Position numbers and translations under genes: made by a program. The notes beneath the pieces were generated by a model. The model was not told the origin of the DNA, did no database searches, and saw only the letters and a list, made by a program, of their open reading frames with translations. From CAZTAO01 sp964611645 (lineage in GTDB: Bacteria; Armatimonadota; UBA5829): 64,000 nucleotides of DNA. This document shows, one piece after another, positions 34,053 through 40,763 of this stretch. Numbering within the stretch: the stretch's first letter is position 1; every line of letters begins with the position of its first letter. The stretch lies in NCBI GenBank assembly GCA_964611645.1, contig CAZTAO010000007.1:62001-126000 (forward strand), in the 5' to 3' direction.

Positions 34053-34874
34053 TCAACTGCTTTTCAGATTTCTTCTCCGCCTTGGCGAAAACAGGGCGCA
34101 GGCAAAGAAGGAGAGGGTGGAGAGGATTACTATGGTGGGGCCGGGGGGGATGCCTATCTGGTCGGCGGCTATTATGCCGAAGAAGCAGGAGCCTACTCCG
34201 AATACCACCGATAGGGCCATCATCTTGCGGAAGTCTTCGGTCAACTGGTAGGCAGCGGCGGCTGGGGTTACTATCAGGGCGGATGCAAGGACTATTCCGA
34301 CCACCTTGATGCTCACTACCACAGTCAGCGCCATCAGGCTGATGAGGAGCGTATATATCACCGCCGAGGGCACTCCCAGAGCCTGCGCCATCTCGCTGTC
34401 GAACGATACGAACATCAGGTCCTTGTAGAAATACGCAACACAGCCGATCACAATCGCCGCCACTGCCAGAGTCACATAGACGTCATTGGCGCTCACAGCA
34501 GCAATGCTGCCGAACAGGTAGCTCATCAGGTCTGCCTGGTAGCCGGGGGTGAGGCTGATCACCAGAATCCCCATCGCCATCGCCGCCGAGAAGAAGATGC
34601 CTATTGCGGTATCTACCTTGACGTTCCCTTTCTGCGAGATAGCGGCTATTCCCCAAGCGACAAGAAGAGAGAACCCGAAGCCGGTCCACAGGGGGTTAGT
34701 GCCGACCGCGATACCAATGGCGATGCCGCCCAGCGAGGCGTGGGAGATGCCTGTGCCGATGAATGACAACCCCTTCAGCACCACATACACCCCGATCACC
34801 GCGCACAACGAGCCTACCAATACACCGGCAAACAGCGCCCTCTGCATGAATGAATAGCCGAAAGCCTCAAACAT
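34053..34874 (-). CDS. znuB: Zinc/manganese ABC transporter permease (ZnuB type)
   Basis: The protein has 273 residues from ATG 34874 (MFEAFGYSFMQRALFAGVLV), overlapping the ATPase gene by 8 bp. About eight membrane helices are present. ABC-3 family features include LKGLSFIGTGISHASLGGIA (the SHASLGG motif), VVSIKVVGIVLASALIVTPA and AAAYQLTEDFRKM. It forms the membrane channel of a divalent-cation importer with ZnuC and the metal-binding lipoprotein ZnuA encoded upstream. Zinc versus manganese cannot be separated from the permease alone; the His-rich loop of the binding protein favours zinc. Confidence 0.88.
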   Translation of the reverse strand: MFEAFGYSFMQRALFAGVLVGSLCAVIGVYVVLKGLSFIGTGISHASLGGIAIGIAVGTNPLWTGFGFSLLVAWGIAAISQKGNVKVDTAIGIFFSAAMAMGILVISLTPGYQADLMSYLFGSIAAVSANDVYVTLAVAAIVIGCVAYFYKDLMFVSFDSEMAQALGVPSAVIYTLLISLMALTVVVSIKVVGIVLASALIVTPAAAAYQLTEDFRKMMALSVVFGVGSCFFGIIAADQIGIPPGPTIVILSTLSFFACALFSPRRRRNLKSS

Positions 34875-35655
34875 GGTCGTGCTCCTCAACAACCACGTGC
34901 GGCGCGTTGCCGTGGTGCAGATAGGCCGCGTCGCAGCCGTACATATCGGTCAGAGACTTCGAGTTGAGCACATCCTCTGGCCGCCCGTGCGCCACCACCG
35001 ACTTGTTCAGGCACGCGACCACATCCACATAACTCGCCACAACTCCGATATCATGCGAGACCAGCAGAGTGGTCACGCCCGAGTTCTTGATCTCGTGCAG
35101 CAGAGCGTAGAGGTTCCATGACGCGGCAGAGTCGACGCCGGTGGTTGGCTCGTCGAGGATCAGCACGTGCGGGTCGTTGGCCAGCGCTCTTGCTATGAAC
35201 ACCCTCTGCCGCTGCCCGCCGGACAGCCTTCCGATAGGCCGCTTCCCCAAGTCCGCTATCCCCGCTCTCTCCATTGCGTGATACGCGCGGTCCTTATCGG
35301 ACTTGCTCGGCCGCTTGCCGACCCCGACTGTGCCGTAAGTTCCCATTAGCACTGTGTCGAACACGCTGACCGGGAAAGAGAGATCAAGGCTCATTATCTG
35401 GGGGACGTAGCCAATCCGCACCCCCGATTGGCAGAGCTTGCCGGAGGTCGCCCCCATAACCTTTGAAGTGCCCGAATCAGGCTTGAGCAGGCCGATTATG
35501 ACCTTGAGCATAGTTGTCTTGCCTGCGCCGTTAGGGCCGACTATGGCCGCAAAGTCGCCCTGGTGCACCGCCAGAGAAACCCGGTCCAGCATAAGAATGC
35601 CCGACCGGCTCACCGTTACGTCTTTCACTTCTACTGCCAGTTGTTTGTTGTTCAT
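34867..35655 (-). CDS. znuC: Zinc/manganese ABC transporter ATP-binding protein (ZnuC type)
   Basis: The protein has 262 residues with complete ABC ATPase motifs: Walker A GPNGAGKTT (40-48), Q-loop in IGYVPQIMSLD, signature LSGGQRQRV (144-152), Walker B LILDEPTTGVD (165-175), and the H-loop in LLVSHDIGVV. The C-terminus is His-rich (YLHHGNAPHVVVEEHDHV), often seen in metal transporters. It is translationally coupled to the permease. A 175-bp gap with palindromes separates it from znuA. Confidence 0.9.
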   Translation of the reverse strand: MNNKQLAVEVKDVTVSRSGILMLDRVSLAVHQGDFAAIVGPNGAGKTTMLKVIIGLLKPDSGTSKVMGATSGKLCQSGVRIGYVPQIMSLDLSFPVSVFDTVLMGTYGTVGVGKRPSKSDKDRAYHAMERAGIADLGKRPIGRLSGGQRQRVFIARALANDPHVLILDEPTTGVDSAASWNLYALLHEIKNSGVTTLLVSHDIGVVASYVDVVACLNKSVVAHGRPEDVLNSKSLTDMYGCDAAYLHHGNAPHVVVEEHDHV

Positions 35656-35699
35656 AGTTTACTTGGTTGACGGTTGTCGGTTGACAGTCAACAGTCCGA

Positions 35700-35775
35700 T
35701 GATCGGGTGCGATTTGCAATCGCACCCGCACGAGAACCGTTCTGTTGCGTGCGCGATTGCAAATAGCGCACGATC
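35700..35775. repeat. GCGATTTGCAATCGC palindromes between znuA and znuC
   Basis: GGGTGCGATTTGCAATCGCACCC-type palindrome at 35705-35727 (8- to 10-bp arms) and an imperfect second one, with arms GTGCGC and GCGCAC, at 35749-35771. The same type occurs three times at 51031-51163. Confidence 0.7.
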
Positions 35776-35830
35776 AAGGGATTCCGCGTCATCCGTGCTT
35801 CTCCGCGTAATCCGCGATTCAGATCCCCAC

Positions 35831-36751
35831 TCACAGCCCCTCTCCCATCACGCCTACATTGTACAGCATATTCGATATGTAGTCCTCGTGGGGAGGGGCG
35901 CCGAGGGGGTCCAGGAGAAGGACCTTTGTGCCTGTCTCAGCCCCGATTATCTCTGCCGCCTTGGCGGATAGCTGTGGTTCCGCAAAGATTGCCCTTGCCT
36001 TGGACTTACGCACGGCATCCACCATCTTCCGCAGATACGCGGTAGTTGGCTCCTTACCGGGGGACTCCTCTATCACCGCCACCTGCCTTAGCCCGTAACG
36101 CCTGGCAAAGTATATCCATGCCGGGTGCTGTGCCACGAAATCCTTGGATTGGAACTTGGCCACGCTTGCCCGAATCGTAGCATCAAGTTGAGTGATCTCA
36201 GCTTTGAATGCTTTAGCATTGCTCTCGTAGACAGCCTTACCCTTGGGATCCGCGCCGCAGTAGGCAGCAGTGATGGCGTCTACCTGCTTGATGGCAAGCA
36301 TCGGGTCAAGCCAGAAGTGCGGGTTGCCCTGCGGGTGCGCGTGGTGGCCGTCCGTTTCGCCGGGGTGTTCCAGCTCATCCTGAACGGCATCTTGAATACC
36401 GGCCGAGGTATCTACCACTCTCAACTTCGGGTTGCCCGCCGCGCTGATCGCCTTATCTGCCCAGAACTCCAGCCCGTGGCCGTTGAGAACGAAGACATCG
36501 GCTTTTGCGAGGCTCATCATCTGGCGAGGGTTGGGCTCGAACGTGTGCGGGCTTGCGCCCGTTGGAACAAGCTGTTCCACTTCGGCCCGATCTCCGCCGA
36601 CTCGCCTCGCGAAGTCCGCCATCGGGGCTATGCTCGCCACTACCAGCAACTTGCCTTCGCTCTTCGTTTCGCGACTTGGGCCGTTGCAGCCTGCACATAT
36701 CATAAGCAGAACGCACGCCGCCATCCCCAACACCCAACCCCTAACACCCAT
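35831..36751 (-). CDS. znuA: Metal-binding lipoprotein of the zinc ABC transporter (ZnuA type)
   Basis: The protein has 306 residues. The signal peptide ends in lipobox ICAGC (Cys22), so it is lipid-anchored. The cluster A-1 family pattern is clear: VVASIAPMADFARRVGGDRA, TGASPHTFEPNPRQMMSLAK, a His-rich loop GETDGHHAHPQGNPHFWLDP, and VAQHPAWIYFARRYGLRQVA. The conserved histidines (in SPHTFE, NPHFW and QHPAW) and the acidic residue before the C-terminus make up the metal site. The His-rich loop favours zinc. The start codon overlaps the maf stop (TAATG) inside a low-complexity GGGT-type tract. Confidence 0.9.
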   Translation of the reverse strand: MGVRGWVLGMAACVLLMICAGCNGPSRETKSEGKLLVVASIAPMADFARRVGGDRAEVEQLVPTGASPHTFEPNPRQMMSLAKADVFVLNGHGLEFWADKAISAAGNPKLRVVDTSAGIQDAVQDELEHPGETDGHHAHPQGNPHFWLDPMLAIKQVDAITAAYCGADPKGKAVYESNAKAFKAEITQLDATIRASVAKFQSKDFVAQHPAWIYFARRYGLRQVAVIEESPGKEPTTAYLRKMVDAVRKSKARAIFAEPQLSAKAAEIIGAETGTKVLLLDPLGAPPHEDYISNMLYNVGVMGEGL

Positions 36752-37323
36752 TACCTGACCCCAACCTCTTCCAACAACCTTGACAATCTATACACAGGCA
36801 GCCCCACCACGTTGAAGTAGCAGCCGTCTATTCTCTCTATTAGCCTCGCGCCCTTGCCCTGGATCGCGTATGCCCCGGCCTTGTCCATCGGCTCGCCTGT
36901 GCCAACATACCAGGCTACCAGTTCATCGGTCAGGTCGCAAAAACGGACGTCCGTGGCTTCAAAAGCTTGGAGCATCTGGCTGTCCGCTATGACCGCGATC
37001 CCCGTGTATACCTGATGTACCCGTCCGCCCAGCAATCGCAGCATGTCCTCGGCGTCCTCTTTGTCCTTCGGTTTGCCGAGTATCCGGTCATCGATTGCCA
37101 CAATGGTGTCGGCTCCAATAACCACGGCCTCCGGGAACCGCACCGCAACATCCTTTGCCTTCATCTGCGACTGATACAACACGTGCGCTTCCGGCTCGTC
37201 GATATGAAGACCGCTGGATTCATCGAACCCACTCGGCTCTACCCTGAACTCGTCGACCAACAGTCGCAACAGTTCCAGCCTGCGAGGCGAAGCCGATGCC
37301 AGCACTATTTCCCGAGAAATCAA
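36751..37323 (-). CDS. maf: Maf-family nucleotide pyrophosphatase
   Basis: The protein has 190 residues, standard for Maf. Motifs are VLASASPRRLELLRLL at the N-terminus, VVIGADTIVAIDDRILGKPK with KDKEDAEDMLRLLGGRVHQV, then YTGIAV, and at the end KAGAYAIQGKGARLIERIDG with CYFNVVGLP. Maf proteins hydrolyse non-canonical or modified NTPs such as dTTP/UTP or m7GTP; the subfamily cannot be fixed by eye. It is the first gene of a unit with znuA and has its own promoter at 37354-37383. The last codons lie in a GGGT-type simple repeat. Confidence 0.92.
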   Translation of the reverse strand: MISREIVLASASPRRLELLRLLVDEFRVEPSGFDESSGLHIDEPEAHVLYQSQMKAKDVAVRFPEAVVIGADTIVAIDDRILGKPKDKEDAEDMLRLLGGRVHQVYTGIAVIADSQMLQAFEATDVRFCDLTDELVAWYVGTGEPMDKAGAYAIQGKGARLIERIDGCYFNVVGLPVYRLSRLLEEVGVR

Positions 37324-37353
37324 GAGTCCATCTCCACACCAACTACTCTGTGT

Positions 37354-37383
37354 ATTTTAGGTGTTTGGAGGGGTTTTAGGCAA
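37354..37383 (-). promoter_or_regulatory. Sigma-70-like promoter for maf-znuACB
   Basis: Minus-strand TTGCCT (37378-37383), 18 bp, TAAAAT (37354-37359, 5 of 6). The maf ATG lies about 30 bp downstream. No clear Zur operator palindrome overlaps it. Confidence 0.6.
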
Positions 37384-37476
37384 GTCAGTCTTGGTGTTGG
37401 TCAGAAGCTTAAATGCGGCGGTCGGGGTAATGGGCAGGTCACGCACGAAGAAACCTTGTTTATTTTACAAAATGTG

Positions 37477-37505
37477 TTGTATGTTGCGAAAGGCTGTGGT
37501 ATACT
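37477..37505 (+). promoter_or_regulatory. Sigma-70-like promoter for the zinc-ribbon gene
   Basis: TTGTAT (37477-37482), 17 bp, TATACT (37500-37505). The spacer ends in GTGG, giving an extended -10. The transcript would carry a leader of about 120 nt before the TTG start at 37632. Confidence 0.55.
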
Positions 37506-37631
37506 GGGATCAGTTGTCAAGTACGTTTGTCCACTGGCGTCGGGATGTTCCTCAGTTCCTGAACCCCCCAGAGTCAATGTCAAGCAGGCGCGACAATAAT
37601 TCAGTTCCATATTCCAGGAGAGAGAAAAACA

Positions 37632-37970
37632 TTGAGTTACGAAGACAAGACCATGGCGTGCCGCGATTGCGGACAGCAGTTCACATTTACGGCTGGGGAG
37701 CAGGAGTTCTACGCCCAGAAGGGTTTCACTAATGCACCGTCCCGGTGTGCCGATTGCCGATCATCCCGAAAGAACTCGGGCGAGCGACGCGGCGGCGGCG
37801 GCGGAGAGAACAGAGAGATGTTCTCTGCAGTTTGTTCTTCCTGTGGTGGAGAGGCCAGAGTGCCGTTCCAGCCCAGCGGAGACAAGCCCGTTTACTGTTC
37901 TGATTGCTTCAGAAGCCAGCGCAATGCCGGCGGCGGAAGCAGCAGCGGTGGCGGCGGCGGTCGCTGGTAA
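37632..37970 (+). CDS. Small double zinc-ribbon protein (CxxC-x17-CxxC type)
   Basis: The protein has 112 residues from TTG 37632, supported by CCAGGAGAGAG upstream; the first ATG in frame is seven codons later. The first ribbon is CRDC and CADC at about residues 10-43, the zf-probable-type pattern with FYAQKGFTNAPSRC. The second is CSSC-x17-CSDC at about 68-92. The two are joined by a Gly/Arg/Ser-rich linker, and the protein ends in a Gly/Ser tail. Such proteins are common in diverse bacteria and phyla with no defined role; RNA or nucleic-acid binding is possible but not shown. A terminator follows at 37998. Confidence 0.8.
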   Translation: MSYEDKTMACRDCGQQFTFTAGEQEFYAQKGFTNAPSRCADCRSSRKNSGERRGGGGGENREMFSAVCSSCGGEARVPFQPSGDKPVYCSDCFRSQRNAGGGSSSGGGGGRW

Positions 37971-37997
37971 CTAGCTAGTTACAGGTAGTAAACAACG

Positions 37998-38027
37998 GGC
38001 GGACTCTTTACAGAGTCCGCCTTATTT
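37998..38027 (+). terminator. Rho-independent terminator after the zinc-ribbon gene
   Basis: Ten-bp perfect arms GGCGGACTCT (37998-38007) and AGAGTCCGCC (38012-38021), loop TTAC, followed by TTATTTG. Confidence 0.8.
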
Positions 38028-38056
38028 GTAACTGCTTTTCCCGCTTCCTCTTGGCG

Positions 38057-39343
38057 CTACTTTCGCGGAGAGGGCCAGAACGCTCTTCCGCTCATAGCAG
38101 CGCGCGCTTCTTCACGCCCCGGATTATCTATGTAGTCAGCTTCCCAGAACAGGATAGTAGTAGCCCCGAGTTTCTTTGCATCCCAGAAGCCATCCTCGAA
38201 ACTCGCTGCATTCCCCTGAACCCATCCGTAGTACCAGATATCCACTTTCCCCCCGAGCTCGTCCTTCAGCGCCTTGTAGGCTTGAGCGGGCGTGCCGCCA
38301 TTTCGATAGTAACCGGCGGGTATGGCTGCATCGATAAGGCATTCCTTTGCCCAGGTCGCGGGATCGAGTAGCATGCCTCGTAGATTGCCGTCTATAGGGC
38401 CGTCGGTTCCCCTGTAGCTCCACTGATGGGCCAGCATCACGGTCAGCGGCAACTCAGGCTTGGCCTTCTTCATGAACTTGCGCACCGACCTCATGTACTC
38501 CGTGGTCCACTGGGCGCGGTATTTCACCCACCGTTCGTCGCCATTGGGGATGTCGTGCGGGTCTATTCCGTATTGGCGCTTGAAACCCTGCACCTGGATG
38601 TCCTCGTAGCCGTAGTTAGCCACGCCATCGGCGTCTGTCTGTGGGTTGTCGCGGATGTCTCCGGTGCGAAGCCAGTCGAGGAAGATGCCGTCGATGTCGT
38701 AATTGTTCACAAGCTCTTTAACGATTCCCAGCTTGTAGTCACGCACTTTCTTGTAGGCGAAGCTCTGTTGGGAGTGGTAGGGGGTTCCGTCGCGTTTCTT
38801 CCACAGGGAGTCGCGGTTGGCCAGGGAGAACCTGCTGGACCAACCCCAGCCGTGGTCATCTTCATTGATGGTGATCCAAGCGTAGATATCCAGCCCGATG
38901 CTGTGCCCATAGCGGACAGCTTCACCCAGGGAGTCGAAATGGGCGTAATCAAGAGCTTCGCACTTCTGCATAATCACAGCGCATTGTTCCGGCGAAAGCC
39001 CCAGTAGTGCGGCGTCCTTGGCGTTCATCGGATGGTACATATTGTCCTCTTCCGACTTTCCGCCCGCAGGATCCGCCAGCTTGCTCTCATACATCGCCCG
39101 CCCGGAGTCAAATGCCCGCCACAGAACCTTGGACATCCCTGCCTCTTTGCACATATCCAGCATGTGCCTGACTCCTGCGGGACCCCACTCGGGAGCGGGA
39201 TTGTGCAGGGACCAGTCGGAATGGGTAAGCGGGGATATGATGGTGATCTTGTCGTGTGGGACGACGGGCTTCTTTGCAACTGGGTAGGGAGCACAATAGG
39301 TTGCGCTGCTAAGTAGCAGGCTCAACAACGCGGTGAGCGCCAT
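38057..39343 (-). CDS. GHL10-like (family 10 glycosylhydrolase-like) exported protein, copy 2
   Basis: The protein has 428 residues from ATG 39343 with a signal peptide ending SATYCA. A TTG at 39379 with GAGGAG upstream is an alternative that adds 12 residues. Key strings are SPLTHSDW, AVRYGHSIGLDIYAWITI, NEDDHGWGWSSRFSLAN, IDGIFLDWLRTGD and TTILFWEADYIDNPGREEAR. It is closest to the neighbouring gene at 39408 (both share CAPYPVAKKPVVPHDKI after the signal peptide), so the two arose by tandem duplication. The third paralogue at 6661 is more distant. An exported carbohydrate-active role is inferred. Confidence 0.72.
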   Translation of the reverse strand: MALTALLSLLLSSATYCAPYPVAKKPVVPHDKITIISPLTHSDWSLHNPAPEWGPAGVRHMLDMCKEAGMSKVLWRAFDSGRAMYESKLADPAGGKSEEDNMYHPMNAKDAALLGLSPEQCAVIMQKCEALDYAHFDSLGEAVRYGHSIGLDIYAWITINEDDHGWGWSSRFSLANRDSLWKKRDGTPYHSQQSFAYKKVRDYKLGIVKELVNNYDIDGIFLDWLRTGDIRDNPQTDADGVANYGYEDIQVQGFKRQYGIDPHDIPNGDERWVKYRAQWTTEYMRSVRKFMKKAKPELPLTVMLAHQWSYRGTDGPIDGNLRGMLLDPATWAKECLIDAAIPAGYYRNGGTPAQAYKALKDELGGKVDIWYYGWVQGNAASFEDGFWDAKKLGATTILFWEADYIDNPGREEARAAMSGRAFWPSPRK

Positions 39344-39407
39344 GCCGAACACCTCTCGTAGACTCAGTATAGTTACCAATGTAGTCTCCTCGCCGGGTAG
39401 GCAGATA

Positions 39408-40700
39408 CTAGTTGTTCTCTGGCCATAGCGACCTGGCATTCATCGCTTTGCGCGCTTCTTCACGCCCCGGATTATCTATGTAGTCAGCTTCCCAGAACAG
39501 TATCGTTGACGCCCCCAGCTTCTTTGCAGACCAGAAGTCACTCTCAAAGCTCGCCGCGTCACCGGGAACCCAGCCAAAGTACCATGTGTCCACCTTGTCT
39601 CCCAGTTCGTTCTGCAGCCATCGGTAGGCCTGCGCCGGGGTGCCGCCGTCACGATAGTAGCCGGCGGGAACCGCAGCGTCTATCAAGCCTTCCTTCGCCC
39701 AAGTTTCGGGGTCGAGAAGCATTCCGCGCAGATTGCCGTCTATCTCCCCCCCTACTCCGCGATAACTCCACGGATGAGCCACCATCACACTCAAAGGCAG
39801 TTCCGGCTTGGTCCCTTTCATCATCTTGCGGACATTACGCATAAAGTCCGTCGATCCCTGCGCCCTGTATCTCACCCACCTGTCGTCGCCGTTGGGGATG
39901 TCGCGCGGGTCGATGCCATACTGACGCTTGAAGCCTTCCACGTTGACATTCTCGTAGCCGTAGTTGGCAACACCTTCCGCGTCGTTCTGGGGGTTGTCTC
40001 TGATATCGCCGGTTCGTATCCAGTCAAGAAACACGCCATCGATGTCGTATTTCCGAACTACCTCTTTGATCTCGGCCAGTTTGTAGTCGCGCACTTTCTT
40101 GTAGCCGAAGCTCACCTGGGAGTGGTAGAATGTGCCGTCCCGCCTGCGCCAGCGCATTTCCGGGTTAGCTTTGGCGAACCTGCTCGGCCAGCCCCAGCCG
40201 TGATCATCCTCGTTAATGCTGAACCAGGCATGTATCTCAAGGCCGATTTCGTGGCCGTAGCGGATAGCTTCGGTCAGGGTGTCGAAGTTCGCGTAATCCC
40301 TCTTCTCCAGGTCTTTGAGGATCTGCGCGCCCTGTTCCCTTGAAAGACCAGTGAGCGCTCGTTCGGCTTCTGTTTCCGGGTTGAAGTAGTTGTACTTCTC
40401 CGGCTCGCCCATGGGGTCTCGGTAACTGCTCTTGTAGTAGGTCTTGCCGGAATCGAACACTCTCCAGAAGACTCGGTAGATTCCAGCTTCCTTGCACCTG
40501 TCCAGCATGTGCTTCACGCCCGGTGGTCCCCACTCGATGCCCGGTTTAGCCATCCAGTCTATGTGGGTGAGCGGAGAGACGATGATGATCTTGTCGTGTG
40601 GGACAACCGGCTTCTTGGCGACTGGATAGGGGGCGCAGGAGGCTGCGGTTGCCAGGATTCCGATAGAAAGCAGAATGAGCGTGATCATTACGGGTTTCAT
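39408..40700 (-). CDS. GHL10-like (family 10 glycosylhydrolase-like) exported protein, copy 3
   Basis: The protein has 430 residues. The N-terminus is MKPVMITLILLSIGILATAA with a Cys at residue 22 in AASCAP, so lipid anchoring or simple cleavage are both possible. It contains SPLTHIDW, AIRYGHEIGLEIHAWFSI, NEDDHGWGWPSRFAKAN, YDIDGVFLDWIRTGD and FWEADYIDNPGREEARKAM. The downstream copy at 38057 is a recent tandem duplicate. It lies 62 bp downstream of the sialidase-like gene on the same strand, with a palindrome in the gap, so co-expression is likely. Confidence 0.72.
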   Translation of the reverse strand: MKPVMITLILLSIGILATAASCAPYPVAKKPVVPHDKIIIVSPLTHIDWMAKPGIEWGPPGVKHMLDRCKEAGIYRVFWRVFDSGKTYYKSSYRDPMGEPEKYNYFNPETEAERALTGLSREQGAQILKDLEKRDYANFDTLTEAIRYGHEIGLEIHAWFSINEDDHGWGWPSRFAKANPEMRWRRRDGTFYHSQVSFGYKKVRDYKLAEIKEVVRKYDIDGVFLDWIRTGDIRDNPQNDAEGVANYGYENVNVEGFKRQYGIDPRDIPNGDDRWVRYRAQGSTDFMRNVRKMMKGTKPELPLSVMVAHPWSYRGVGGEIDGNLRGMLLDPETWAKEGLIDAAVPAGYYRDGGTPAQAYRWLQNELGDKVDTWYFGWVPGDAASFESDFWSAKKLGASTILFWEADYIDNPGREEARKAMNARSLWPENN

Positions 40701-40722
40701 GTTCTTGCTCCTGAGGTGGTGG

Positions 40723-40749
40723 TCCCTCCAGGTAACATACCTGGAGGGA
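40723..40749. repeat. CCTCCAGGTA palindrome, copy 1
   Basis: Twelve-bp perfect arms TCCCTCCAGGTA and TACCTGGAGGGA around ACA, in the 62-bp gap between the sialidase-like and GHL10-like genes. Other copies are at 55394-55418 and 63950-63970. No T-run follows. Confidence 0.8.
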
Positions 40750-40763
40750 TCTGAACTAAGTGT

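Noticed and set aside
40723..40749. Palindrome as Rho-independent terminator of the sialidase-like gene
   Set aside because: No T-run on either side, and the same palindrome appears at two other unrelated sites, so it is better described as a dispersed repeat.
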